Source: Prunus persica (lineage: Eukaryota; Streptophyta; Magnoliopsida; Rosales; Rosaceae). Taken from it: DNA of 64,000 bases. The stretch spans positions 2,627,508 through 2,691,507 of the forward strand of contig NC_034011.1 in assembly GCF_000346465.2 (NCBI RefSeq). The letters run 5' to 3'. How positions within the stretch are numbered: the first letter of the stretch is position 1; the number at the start of each line of letters is the position of its first letter. Below the pieces are notes generated by a model. That model did no database searches and was not told the origin of the DNA. It saw nothing but the letters and a program-made list of their open reading frames with translations. This document shows, one piece after another, positions 31,860 to 44,009 of this stretch. The translations under genes were made by a program, and so were the position numbers.

Positions 31860-33100
31860 AAGCCAAAGTAAGACCCCCTATAATATTAGCAAGAAATGAG
31901 ACTAAGTCAGAACCAAAAGGTTTGCTGAGAAGCTAGCATGAAAAGAAAAACCAAGACAGAGTTTCCCTTAAAATGTAGTTTTTGCATGCCAACCAAGTCA
32001 GTCACTTTCAGTTAATTGATTTCAAAGACATCTAAAGATGGGATGTTTGATGTTAACTTCCGTCCTCACACAAATTTTCTTTTCGTAAAATTAGGAATTT
32101 TGGTGCTCTCATGAAGAAAGGCAGGCATGCAGTGCCCCAAAACAAGTTTCTATGTACAGGGAAGAATTTCAAACAACTTTAACTCTCCATTTATTAGATA
32201 TAAGATTAAATGGAATTGAAAACTTACACGTTTGCTTGACTTGTGCTTAACAATTAAGCCAGCAGAAGGAGCAAACAGGCGGTTTCTTTAATGCAATGAA
32301 GCAAATGGCTGCACTAGAAATCAAGGACTGCATATTTTATTTGTGTTCATGACCCCATGGATTGTTAATTTGTTGTTTTGCTTACGGCCCAGGGATTTAT
32401 TTATTTGCTTAAGAAGGATCCTTAAAAGATATGCTTTCGCATCTGAATATTCCAATGTAGGCATCATTTTCCAAGAATTATGCACGGCATTGTGTCATCC
32501 AATCGCAATCTGAATTGACCAAATGAATATGCATAAATTGTTGAGCTTCCATGGTATTAGGATTCAAATGAAGGTGTTGTGTAACAGAACACTTGTGACA
32601 AGTACGTCTAGTCAAATACAACATCTGGTTTCAATTCAAATATATGACCGCTCTATTTAGATTTGAACAATGATGTGTTTGATCATTGATTCGAACTTAC
32701 GAAGAACATAATATGTTAGACTAATATCAATATAACACAATTTCAAACGAATAAAATAAACCAGAGAATCATTGGGAAAATACAAGAATAATATCCACAT
32801 ATTAAACATAAAAACAAAGAATCCTATGGGAAATGAAGGTTGCCTAGCTAGATTTTATGGTTATAAGATAAATCAAACTTGACACCTACCCTCCCTATCC
32901 CATCCATTTCAGTTGAATTGTATGATTTGTGGATTTGGGCATGAGAATCTCCAAGGAAAGAGGCAAAAGAGCCGGCAAAACTCATTTGCCTTGCCACATC
33001 ATCATTTTCATGTTCCAAGAGAAAAGGCAAACGGATAGACAAAATATACCTGCTCTCCCCAACAAGGCAATATTGCCTACTTCAAAGTGAAGAGGTATAT
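31860..33100. other. Upstream region of the KAS II-like gene
   Basis: AT-rich, with no supported gene. Short frames on either strand show no family features. It presumably holds the KAS II-like promoter, but no specific motif is convincing. Confidence 0.35.
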
Positions 33101-33149
33101 TGGGCCCCATGTCTAGCAAAAGAAAAGTCTTGTGTAGTCCAATTCTCCT

Positions 33150-33310
33150 CTTAGGCCCCGTTTGGTTCACGGAATGAATTTGAGGGGAAATCATTTCTCA
33201 TGTCATTTTCCAATGGATGAGAAATGGAAGATTCCTTTCCCACATTTGGTAATGCTGGGAAAGTAACCGGGAAATATCACTTTATTTCCTTTCCCATGTT
33301 TGTTTTAAGT
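33150..33310. repeat. hAT-MITE-like terminus
   Basis: TAGGCCCCGTTTGGTTCACG is a common start of plant hAT or Harbinger MITEs. It is followed by the repeated words AATCATTTCTCATGTCATTTTCC and TTCCTTTCCCA. A matching inverted end was not found nearby, so the element may be truncated by the repeat block that follows. Confidence 0.35.
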
Positions 33311-33889
33311 AGGAATGGAAAACAAAGTTTGTATAAATTTTCAATTATACCCATATTAAATCAAATAAAAAAAGAATGCATTTAATGATATATTGTAATT
33401 CTAAATTGTTAATGGGGACAAAATGGTCATGAAAAATGTTTATTTAATATTGGCTCATTTTTCCAAACTTAATATATGTAATTAAGTAATATGTTAGCCT
33501 TTTTGAATTGCTTTAATTAGTAATTATATTTTAATTATTATTTAATATAAAAAAAATAAAGAAAAAGTCCACAAAATAATTAATTTCTATTTATTAAGTC
33601 TTTTGTGAAATCATTTGGGTGTTTTAATTAAATTTCTCCATAGCCCAAGAGCCCTATCCACTACTATTAGGCCATTACCCTAGTATCTATTGTCCCTTTT
33701 TGATTTTTTACTTTTCTAGAGTTACTACTCGTATAAAGATTTTAGCACTTTCACGTTTAATAATGTATTATACACTTACACACGTATTTCTTATGTTTAA
33801 TACACATATCTTTTACAAAAATTTTAATAAGACACACAAAATTAACGTCTTATACACATAATTCTCACATATTATTGAATAAAAATAAT

Positions 33890-36370
33890 ATGTATTTAAA
33901 AAATGGTATAGCCGCGCTGCTCTACTCAATTGTTTCCTAATTGTTTCTATAATTAATTAACTAATCGAATTTAATTTAAATCACATAGCCTAAGAGCCCC
34001 AAGGCCCAAGGCCCAAGGCTAACCTGTTGATTAATTAAATATATATTACTTAACCATTACACCCCTAATTCTCACATATTGAATCAAAATAATATATACT
34101 AAAAAGAAAATAGTATGGCCGCGTGGCTATACTCAGTTTTTCCTAAATTGCTTTTAAAAATGATATAGCCGGGCGGCTATACTCGTTAACAGAATAGTCG
34201 CACGGCCATACTCGTTCGACACGTGGCGCATAGGCCCTGGGCGGGTCTTTATATATTCATATATAGTATCGCTGTCCAGTTATACTAGATTCTTTTTGAA
34301 ATTGTTTAAGAAATAGTATAGCAGTGCGGCTATACTCCCTTTCCCAATTTGTTTCTTTAAAAATGGTATAGCCGGGAGGCTTTACTGTTTTGACACGTGG
34401 CACGTAGGCCGTGGGAGCTTCCATATTTGTATATATAAATAGTATAGTTGTGCGGCTATACAAGAATGATGATATGAATAATGTAATTAAATATGGCGTT
34501 TGCACCACTAGGATACAACTTTCTAAATCAAAGTCCTAGCACTAGGGGTTTGATTTCTAGTGAAATTTGTGTGTTTATCTATGCGGCTACACAAGAATGA
34601 TGATATGAATGCTCTTTGCAAATTTACAGGACAAACTCAATCAGACAAAAATATTATATGATATTTAAATTTTAAAAATAATTAAAATAATTAAAATAAT
34701 TAATTAACTAATCGGATTTAATTTAAATCACATAGCCCAAGAACCCCAAGGCCCAAGGCTAACCTTTTGATTAATTAAATATATATTACTTAATCATTAC
34801 ACGCATAATTCTCACATATTATTGAATAAAAATAATATATACTTTTAAAAAAAAGAGTATAGCCTGTCGGCTATACTCTTTTTATTTTTTTAAAAAATAG
34901 TATAGCCGACCGGCTGTACTTGTTTGACTCGTGGTTCATAGGCGCTGGGACAGCCTTTATATTCGTATATAGTATAGCCGCACGGCTATACTATTTCTTA
35001 AAAAACCGCCCGGCTATACTAGATTCTTTATGAAATTTTTTAAGAAATAGTATAGCCGTACGGCTATATGCTTTTTCCCATTTTTTTTTTAAATAGTATA
35101 ACCGGGCGGCTTTACTGTTTTGATACGTGGCACCTAACCCTTGGGCGCATCCTTTTTTGTATATATAAATAGTATAGCCGTGCGGCTATATTGTTTAAAA
35201 TAAAAATTTAATCAGAAACTTCGCCGGCATAGACCTTTGCCGATGAACATTCGTCGGAACAGGTTTTTTATTTTTATTTTTATTTTTAAATTAAAAAATA
35301 TAACATTAGCTTCATTACTTTTATTTTTTGGCCTACTTCTTTAATTTAATATATGTAATTAAGTAATATGTTAGCTTTGTGTAATTACTTTGATTAGTAA
35401 TTATATTTTAAACAACAAATAGAATTATGAAATTAAATATGGCGTTTGCTCTACTAGGATACAACTTTCTAAATCAAAGTCCTAGCACTAGGGCTTTGAT
35501 TTCTAACGAAATTTTTGTGTTTATCTACGTGGCTATACAAGAATGATGATGTGAACGTTCTCTGCGAATTTACAGGATAAACTCAATCAGACAAAAACAT
35601 TATATGATATTTGAATTTTAAAAATAATTCAAATAATTAATTAACTAATCGGGTTTAATTTGAATCACAAAGCCCAAGATCCCCAAGGCCCAAAGCTAAC
35701 CTTTTCATTAATTAAATATATATTACTTAACCATTACACACATAATTCTCACATATTACTGAATCAAAAAACAATATATATTATAAAGAAAAAATAGTAT
35801 AGCCGTGGCTATACTCAGTTTTTCTTAACTGCTTTTAAAAATGGTATAGGCAGGCGGCTATACTTGTTTTTTTTTTTTTTAGAATAGTATAGCCGCCCAG
35901 CAGTATTCGTTTGATGCGTGGCGCATAGGCGCTGGGCGGGTCTAGTATAGCCGGTCGGCTATACGCTATATGAAAAGGAATTAAAGTAATTAAAAACGGC
36001 TTAACATATTACTTAATTACATATATTAAATTAAAGAAGTAGGCCAAAAAAATAAAAGTAAAGAAACAAATGTTATATTTTTAATTTTTTTTAAAAAAAA
36101 AACCTGTCCCGACGAATATTCGTTGGTATAGGTCTATGCTAGCAAATTTTCAGAGATTAAATTTTCATTTAAATAGTATAGCCGCACGGCTATACTATTT
36201 ATATATACCCAAGGGCTGGGTTGCACGTGTCATAAAAGTAAAAGGGGGCTATACTAGGAAAAAGCGTATAGCCGCGCGGCTATACTATCTGTTAAAAAAT
36301 TTCAAAAAGAATAGAAAAACTATTGAGTATAGCCGAAAATACTATGAGTATAGCCGATACTATTCATGTG
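33890..36370. repeat. Complex foldback array of TATAGCCG-NN-CGGCTATA palindromes
   Basis: About twenty copies of a 20-24 bp near-perfect palindrome occur, for example AGTATAGCCGCACGGCTATA at 34976 and again near 36174. Three larger direct units are visible. Block A (TAATCGRATTTAATTTRAATCACA...) starts near 33955, 34708 and 35646. A palindrome cluster follows each A. Block C (ATGGCGTTTG.. CTAGGATACAACTTTCTAAA) occurs at 34493 and 35440. The segment 34990-35410 is repeated in inverted orientation at about 35950-36345, giving arms of roughly 400 bp. The arms include TTCGCCGGCATAGACC and ATTCGTCGG-type words like those near the ends of CACTA elements. No transposase frame is present. Confidence 0.75.
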
Positions 36371-36704
36371 CCCCCTATTTCCACGTTATTTTTGTAACAT
36401 GTTTCCTTTTACTTAACAGAAAGTTAACTCTTGATCTGTTAATTTCTTTAATTTTTATTAATAATAACAGGACTCAGGCTTGTGGGTAGGTTTGCATATA
36501 CTCAATTTTAAATTGTTCTCTACATGATCCCAACGGTAGCATTTGATCAAACTTCCCTGTTTAGGCTTCTGTGCTGCGTGGTTTTCAAATTTCCCTTCTT
36601 TCAAATCCCTCTCACCCTAAAAAGATCCCACATTTCCTATCTAAATAGAAGTATAAAGCGACCTTCTTGGTGTTTAAGCGATAAACCCAGATTGAAACCC
36701 ATCA

Positions 36705-39700
36705 ATGGCTACCTCTGAACAATCTAAATATCATCAATATGAAGATAAAGATGGAGATTTCTTGGAAAACGGAGAGTCCGACCCGGAATATGATTCGGAT
36801 GATTCGATCAAGGACCCGAGTTATAGCAGTACTCTTGAAGAAACCCATGCCAACTTCGCAAAGCTCTCAATCAAGCGTAATTCAAAGACTCGGTTAGTGT
36901 CTGGTTTATCAGAGGGAAATTTATGCTAATGGGTTCTTTTCTTTTGCCTTTAAATTTTGATTTAATGCTAATAATCTATGATTAAGTTTTGGAATTGAAA
37001 TGGGTTTTGTTACATTTGCAGTATTGCCACAGATATCGATCTTGGTAGTGAAGCGGACCTTGATGGGCAGGAGGTGGTTTTACCTGAGCTGGACCAGAAA
37101 GATGAGAAAAGCTTTGAAATGGTCCAAAAGATTATTGAAGGTTAGCCCAGAAATTTTAACTTTTTGGTTCTTCAGAAAGAAAAAATTGAAGAAAATACAT
37201 GGCATTGGCAAACGTTCAGGAAATTTTGCCCTTTTAATCAATTTCAGTTTTGTATTATCTTCCCTAAACTAAGAAGCTGCTTTACCCTTTTTCATTAGGT
37301 TTATAGGCCATAAGTAATATCAATGTGATTCTGTGAATTGTGACCCAATTGAGGTCAAGAAGATGTCGATTTGGACCAACCGATCTCAAAAGATGTACAC
37401 TAAACTGGTCATGTTCATCTTTTGTGTACTGATATAAGTTTGCTTTTTTCTGTCGTTGGGTGGCAGCTAGACAAATTGAGAAATTGAAAGTGGAGCAATG
37501 TAAGCTGTACCTGAGGAAGAATGGGTTGAGATTGACTGGCAATAAAGACACGCTCATTCAGCGGATTAAGGAGCATTTAGAGTAATTTCAGCCACTTTAC
37601 TAGCTTTTTGGAGAGAGATGATTAATCCTCCCATTTCTGAAGTTCGTTTATGTTCCTCAGGATTTTGAATGGTGGAGGTGAGAAGAAGTATCCAGCATCT
37701 AGCTTTGTTTTGAATTGTAAAGGTATGCTTGCTAAGTTAATGCATATTGTTATTATCGTCATTATTCTATTTGATCCTAGGCTATGTTACAAAAACACAG
37801 ATTGTTCCCCACTGCCTATAAACCCTCCCTCATCACTCGTTATAGAATCATAAGATAATCTTTGCAATCATATCATTCCTTGTGTATGTCTCAATTTTCT
37901 TCCACTAAGATGGTGTACTTAACATTTTTCATTCCTCTAGTGTTTAAAACCCACTAATACGATGACCTTATGCAGGGGATGCATGCACTAGCGATGTTGT
38001 CATGTTTGAACAAAATGTTTATGAAATGTAAGCTTTTATTTTTATTTGTGTTTTATTTTTACAGTTAGATGATTAAAGTAGTTATACCTCTAATTTTGAT
38101 GTTTGCAGCCATGTACTACGTGTATTATTGCATATTACATTCAATGTCTTTGCTAGTTGATTAAAAAGCGCTTGGTTTATTTTCTTTATGATTCTCATGG
38201 AAACCGGAAATTAGGATCACAAGTACTGCTAACCCCCTCCCCAAATTTGTACCCTGGACTTTGACGTTCTAGTGTTAATGTTCTTTTATCTTTGTAGATT
38301 TGACATAGCTTCTAGGAGTGGAAGAGGCCCTCCATGTGGCACAAGGATTGTTGCAGGCCGAATTGTTAAAGAAAGCTATGGCGCTGCTAAACAGCAGCAC
38401 ACATTTACAGTGAGTCCAAGAATCTTATGATTTTTATCAAAGAATAGAAGTGTTAAAAACAATTGCGCTGCATTTTAAACTTCATTTAGATTGAAATAAT
38501 AATTTCATAAAATTGAAGTGGCTGTAAATTACCAATCAGCAGATTTAGCTTATTTTAGATGGAAAGCTATAAACTCAACGAGCAAGTTAAGTCTTCATAT
38601 TATTGCAGTTGATAAAATTGCTGCTCTTGGCTATTCTGACCAGATTGAGGTACTCTGGAGCAAGGGGAAGAAACCACTCCCTCCGCTTCATCCCCTTCTA
38701 ATTAAGGGTCGGAACCTTTACAGGTTGAAAACTTTGAGACAGGTCTGTGCTAAGTAACTTTTGTTCCTTTGTCATCAGTTGAGAATCTTTTTTATGGTAA
38801 TTAATTCTATTTGTCAACTTTAGAGATGGGAAGATGAAGGGGAGAGGCAGAAAGTTTTGATGGAAAAGCACTCAAGAGGATCTCTTGCTAGGACTGCTAA
38901 AGAAGCACGGGTCCAAGAGAAGGACATGAGAAAAATGCTGAGAGAAATAGGTATTGGATATGATTGCAATGCAAACGAGTTGTTTTATATCTAGCTAGTC
39001 TGCTAATGAGGCTAGTTGTTTTACATCTAGCTAGTCTGCTAATGCTCATAGCACAATTTCAGTTATTTTATTTTTTCATAACAAGCTTAAGCTTTCTGTA
39101 CTTCAGGGTTTCAAGAAAGGAGGAACCGAAAAAGAACCAGTCTCAGTTTAACTCAACCTCGGTGCTTAAAACATCAGTTCAACCTCAGCAATCTGTTTCA
39201 CTTGTTAACTCAGCAAACCTACATCAACTAGTTGGTATATCAGTTCATTCAGGAAATACGAAAGTGTGTGCTCAGCAATTGGGATTGTTTACTGATTTAT
39301 CAAGAGACCTTTCATTAAAACCAGCAACTCAAATTCACCAATCAGGGTTTGTTGTCTATTCACAAAATCCAGCAACTCAACCTCCAGCTCCAAAGTCAGG
39401 CTTTTTTGTTGATTCCGGAAAGGTGACAATTCAACCTCAACTGACAAAGAATACTACAATGCAAGATAGGTATTTCAACCAAGCTTCTCAGAAATTGAAT
39501 GAGAGTAGGAATTCGAACAACACAGAAAGAGTGTACAATAAAAGACAGCCATTGACAAGTGTGAACCACTTTCTTCCGACAAGTCCACAAGGGCAAAAGC
39601 AGATGTGCAAATATTATGCTCAGGGTAGATGTTATTATGGAAACAACTGCAAATTTTCACATGCAATGAGAGGGAATTACAATGAAAGGAGGGAAGAGAG

Positions 39701-39779
39701 GTGGCCTCATGAGCAAAGGAACTTGTGTCAACAGCAAATTTTCTTATGGAATGAGAGAGAACTACAGTCAAAGGAGTGA
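36705..39779 (+). CDS. SAP-domain and CCCH zinc-finger protein
   Basis: Exons 36705-36892, 37022-37140, 37467-37581, 37661-37722, 37976-38027, 38298-38409, 38644-38742, 38824-38978 (alternative end 38950) and 39107-39779. The N-terminus is acidic (EDKDGDFLENGESDPEYDSD). A SAP motif follows (KVEQCKLYLRKNGLRLTGNK, then DTLIQRIKEHLE). A conserved plant block comes next (ASRSGRGPPCGTRIVAGRIV to VLWSKGKKPLPPLHPLLIKG), then a coiled basic stretch. A single C-x7-C-x5-C-x3-H finger (CKYYAQGRCYYGNNCKFSH) is near the end. The layout resembles plant CCCH protein 62-type genes, probably nucleic-acid binding in the nucleus. The strong-looking donor at 38951 puts the finger out of frame; weaker donors at 38979 or 38982 restore it, giving about 524 residues. 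The tail contains a ~78-bp tandem duplication. Confidence 0.78.
38975..39055 (+). repeat. Short tandem duplication at the splice-donor region of the SAP-CCCH gene
   Basis: TTGTTTTATATCTAGCTAGT followed by CTGCTAATGAGGCTAG is repeated immediately as TTGTTTTACATCTAGCTAGT with CTGCTAATGCTCATAG. The duplicate overlaps the alternative donors used to reach the zinc-finger frame. Confidence 0.7.
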
Positions 39780-39950
39780 AGAGAGGTGGTCTCTTGAGCA
39801 AAGGAGGTCCTAGGTGGGAATACTCAAGTTATATTAGTGGAGAAACATAGTGATTGAACATGTTTTTTATATTGTTTTGTTATTTGTGACAAGTGAACAA
39901 CTTTTTAATGAAGCTCACATGTACCCCACTAATTTTTATATATAATCTCT

Positions 39951-40681
39951 TGGCATGTTTACTAATCCGTAATGGGAATCAAAATAAGGAGTTGAATTTT
40001 AATTATAGATTACTCCCGAATTTACTTCACATATAAGAATGGAAAAGTAAGTGGGGCTCACACAAAATTAGGAGTAAATTGGACTCTTATGTGGGAGGTG
40101 GTATTCTAATTCCTAGAAAACTAACCCATCATTAATTCATCTTTTTTACACATTAAGGGGGGTGTATCCAATTCAAACTTTTAATGACTTTTATAGAGTT
40201 TAAAAGTTTGGTAGTATCTAAAAAGTTAATGACTTTTAAAAAGCTTATTAAATGAATGACTTTTCTGTACTTTTAAGGCTTATTGTTAAGAGCAAAAGTC
40301 TTGCCAATTTACTAATGACTTTTATCAACTCTATGAAAGTATTTAAGAATTTGTCATCTCTATAAAAGTCACTCACTTAAAAAAAGTCTTTATAAGTATG
40401 AATTGGATACACCCCCCTAAATCCTCACACAAATTTTAAAATTTCCAATTTGCCATCCACTTTAACCCAATAATTTATTTACAACAAATGCATTTTAGTA
40501 ATCAAACTAGTTTCAATTCCTATTCATGAGAATTTAGTAAATAACTTATAAGGAATCAATAATATTCCTACCCCTATTCCGCATAGTTTAGTAAACAACT
40601 TTAGTAAGAATCTGGATTCCAATACTGCTCTTCAATTCAATTCCTCTTAACCCGATTACGGATTAGTAAACATGTCAAATG
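39951..40681. mobile_element. Non-autonomous inverted-repeat transposon (outer element)
   Basis: The left end TGGCATGTTTACTAATCCGT is inverted at the right end (ACGGATTAGTAAACATGTCA, 40659-40678). The inner parts keep weaker inverted homology. AATCTCT is present on both sides (39944-39950 and 40682-40688), a probable but imperfectly placed target duplication, which would suggest hAT. No coding sequence. A second MITE sits inside it. Confidence 0.6.
40157..40417. mobile_element. Tourist-like (PIF/Harbinger) MITE nested in the outer element
   Basis: The 261-bp element begins GGGGGGTGTATCCAATTCA and ends TGAATTGGATACACCCCCC, a perfect 19-bp inverted terminus. It is flanked by TAA on both sides (40154-40156 and 40418-40420). 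A 3-bp TAA/TTA duplication and G-rich ends are diagnostic of Tourist-like MITEs. The interior is built from TTAATGACTTTTA-type words. Confidence 0.85.
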
Positions 40682-41144
40682 AATCTCTCAATCAATTTAG
40701 TCAGTCTCAGCCTTAAAATTGGGAAATGAAACTTGTAGAGACGCTGAAATAAGCAAATCAACATATGCCGAAATAGAAAAAAATGTCTATTTGCACACAC
40801 TCAAATAGCTTCTTTCACAAGTGTAGATAACATTTAAAATTCCTTAAATTACCCCAACTTAAGCAAAAATGCTGCTACAATCCAATTTAATAAAATAAGT
40901 ATGAAGTAGTAGTAGTTGATTGAATACTTAACAAATTTGTAAATAAAAATTTAAAACAATCTTAACAATATTATCCCACTATTATCAACTATTATAAGTT
41001 CAGGGTTGTTTGACATCCATTTCAATTTTAGTTTTTAGATTTTATTCTTTGTGCTAGAGTATAGAGGAAAATGAGAATGAGAATGGAAGTGAGTGATGAT
41101 GAGATTAAAAGGGAGGATGAGAGCTGCCCATGATTATAGGGTAA

Positions 41145-41240
41145 AAATGCAAAGAACTCATGGCTCCAGTGATAAGAACATTTACTCGTGCACCTCAGGT
41201 CCTAATATTAATTCTCCCCTCCGTTTGTATTAAAAAAAGA
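41145..41240 (+). repeat. SINE-like tRNA-derived repeat
   Basis: CTCATGGCTCCAGTGATAAG (box A-like) and, after a spacer, CAGGTCCTAATATTAATTCTCC (degenerate box B-like) precede an A-rich tract. Structure only; ends are uncertain. Confidence 0.3.
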
Positions 41241-41917
41241 AAAAGAAAAGGAAAGATAGAAACAACTTGCCAGAAAATGACTTGCTCACAAAACAGTCAT
41301 GCAATGAGTAAATTAATGTCTAAATCAGTCAGCCTTGATAATTCTATAATCTTTCTCGGGCCCCACATAAAGAAACAAAAGTAATAATAAAAGTAATAAT
41401 TATTCCTAGAAACAGTCCAGTACGATTGTCTATTTCCCTGCAGTTCTTCAGGACAGCAAAATTTTGGGTTCTCCAAGTCTCAAGTCGTAGGTGTGTAGCT
41501 TACTATTTGGTTTAAGATCAGCTTATTTGATTACCATGTGAGCTTGAATTTACATATTTTTAGTGGATCAACATGCTTTCTTTCTGATGGTTTTGATTCA
41601 AAGCTTTTGAGGCATTTTTTAGTTGTTTTAGTGCTAATTGTGAAGTAAGTTTTTTGGATAGCAAAACACATAATTCAGTAGTTGGTGAATATTTGACAAA
41701 CACAAATTGGGATTATAGAGGCCCCATAACTTTCCCTTTATTTCCTTCTGAAATGTCCATTATAAAATTGCAATGGATGTTCATCCAGTTCTGTAGATTC
41801 TAAGAAAAATCTATAGCCCTTTCCTTTTAGTTTCCGATGTTTATGTCTTATCATCTAGGATGGACTGTTCGAAACTCGAAAGCTATGATTGATCAATGTG
41901 TATGTTCCCCAGGATAA

Positions 41918-43148
41918 ATGGCCACTGAACCTGGCAATGTGAATGAGTTCCGAGAATTGGCTAGGCTAGTTCTTCCAAAAATGTACTATGATTTCTATAC
42001 TGGGGGAGCTGAGGACCAGCACACGCTAAAGCAGAATGTTGATGCATTTCGCAGATTCGTGTAATGTTTAATCCTGCTGACGAATACCGTCAAATACAAT
42101 ATATTTGCTTGAGTGATTCCTATGTATATCTTTCAGGTTGCAGCCTAGAGTTCTTGTAGATGTTAGCAAAATAGATATGTCAACTACTGTATTGGGTTAC
42201 AAAATCTCAGCACCTATAAGATTGCTCCTACAGCTAGGCATCAGTTAGCCCACCCCGAAGGTCTAAATCGTATTTGAAGAGTTCTCAGTTGAGATTTGCT
42301 TTCAGACACTGCTAGATTTAACCTGCTCTTTATATTTACCACAGGAGAGGTCGCCACTGCTAGAGCAGCAGCAGCATGCAACACCATAATGGTATAATTG
42401 TAACATGTATTGAGCTAATACATGTGTAGTTAGGTTTTTGAATTGTTGTATTTTTCATTGTAGGTTTTATCCAACATGTCTACGTGCACTGTGGAGGACG
42501 TTGCTTCCAGCTGCAATGCTGTTCGGTTCTTTCAATTATATGTACTTATTCTCTCTTGAACTCATTTTAATTTCACTAGACAAGTTTTTCTTTACAGGAA
42601 TATTCCTTGTTTACAGTTTTTTCAGTTTCTGTCATGCCTACTGGGGGCTCAAGCTATCAAATGGTACCTTTCCTGAACAGGTTTACAAGAGACGAGATAT
42701 ATCAGCTCAGATAGTTCAGAGAGCTGAAAAAAGTGGATACAAGGCTATTGTCTTAACTGTTGATGCTCCCAGACTTGGTCGAAGAGAGGCAGACATAAAG
42801 AACGGTTAAGTGTGATATAACTTGCTTTATGCCATGAAAGAAACTTTTATGTGTTACATATCAAATGTTGTTTTGTTAATTAACACTCTCATGTGGTGGA
42901 TTGAACTATATCTTATGCATCTCATTTGAAACATGACTGTGACAACTTCTGCAGAATGGTTGCACCTCAGTTGAAGAACTTTGAAGGCATTTTATCAACT
43001 GACCTAAACTCTGTGAGTGTAATTGTTTATCGAAATGCTGAAAGATGAGTTTGAGCTCACTATGGCCCTCTGTGGTTGCCCTGGTGTTATGGATATTACC
43101 AGGAGCCATGTGAGAACAGAATGTGATAAACTCCACTCCATGCTTTAA
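41918..43148 (+). pseudogene. (S)-2-hydroxy-acid oxidase pseudogene (5' tandem copy)
   Basis: Homologous exon by exon to the intact gene at 53754-56145. Exon 1 (41918-42060) reads [23 protein letters not shown]. Exon 2 (from 42137) has lost one T at about 42219, which shifts the frame and gives a stop at 42246-42248. Exons 3-6 ([44 protein letters not shown].., RMVAPQLKNFEG) remain recognisable. From intron 6 the sequence jumps directly into the last exon ([18 protein letters not shown]...SML). The exons with the catalytic His/Arg (SNHGAR) and the FMN-binding DGGVRRG are therefore gone. The copy cannot make the enzyme. Confidence 0.9.
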
Positions 43149-43430
43149 TTTGTTTTAGAAGCATCAAAATGAAATTATGCTTCGGAAACTGCTTCAATTA
43201 ACAGCTATCGGAAATCAACTTGTTTTTTCTTCTCTCTCATATTGTAGTTCAACTTCATTAAACGGCAGGTTAAATTTATATTTACTATGAAAGTGATAGC
43301 ATAACATGTGTTTACGGGTCACCGAAGAGAACCATCTTTCAGAAGTCAATTTCCACCGATACATTCAAGTTGCTATGCGGTAGGACACCGCTGCCATTTC
43401 ATCCTAATCGTAAGGAGTAGGAGCCAGGCA

Positions 43431-44009
43431 GTTGGGCGCCGCCTAGGCCTCCTAGCCCCGCCTAGCTCCAGCCTAGGCGGCCTGGGCTGGTCTGGGTGAG
43501 CGTTTTGTCATTGAGGCGTCGACGAGGAGCGATTGAAGGGCGCAGGAGGCGGCGACGCTTAAGGTGGCTGCTTGTTATGAAGAAAGACCGAGAGAGAGAT
43601 GGAGTCGAAACAGAGAGAGGAAGGAGTAACCGACAGGGAGTTGGGCACCGCCTAGGCCGCCTAGCCCCCGCCTAGGCGGCCTGGGCTGGTCTGGGCAGGC
43701 GTTTTGCCGTTGAGGCGTCGACGAGGAGAGGTTGAAGAGCGCAGGAGGCGGCGACGCTTAAGGTGGCTGCTTGTTATGAAGAAAGACCGAGAGAGAGATG
43801 GAGTCGAAACAGCGAGAGGAAGGAGTAGCCGCCAGGGAGTTGGGGGCCGCCTAGGCCGCCTAGCCCCCGCCTAGGCAGCCTAGGCCGCCTGGGCTGGTCT
43901 GGGCTGGCGTTTTTCCGTTGAGGCGTCGACGCTTAAGGTAGCACTGAGGCGCTGCATGAAGAAAGACCGAGAGAAAGAGATGAAGTCGAAACAGCGAGAG
44001 GAAGGAGTG
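43431..44009. repeat. GC-rich tandem array with CCGCCTAGGCGG palindromes (three units)
   Basis: Units start at about 43431, 43640 and 43839 (209, 199 and ~171 bp). Each carries GTTGGG..CCGCCTAGG, CGCCTAGGCGGCCTGGGCTG, TTGAGGCGTCGACG, GACGCTTAAGGT and GAAGAAAGACCGAGAGA. The third unit has an internal deletion. The array is far more GC-rich than its surroundings. The following DNA up to about 44356 ends with CTTAGCGATTTTTTGAACAT, a phrase often seen at ends of plant non-autonomous DNA elements with CCTAGGCG repeats, so the whole may be one such element with internal amplification. Confidence 0.75.

Noticed and set aside
34200..36350. CRISPR-like array from regularly recurring palindromes
   Set aside because: Spacing is irregular, units are diverged and part of a larger duplicated foldback in a plant nuclear context.
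38964..39120. Start codon at 38964 as the start of a separate zinc-finger gene
   Set aside because: The first ~48 codons are hydrophobic intron translation (LYLASLLMRLVV) containing a tandem duplicate. The finger part is better explained as the last exon of the SAP gene.
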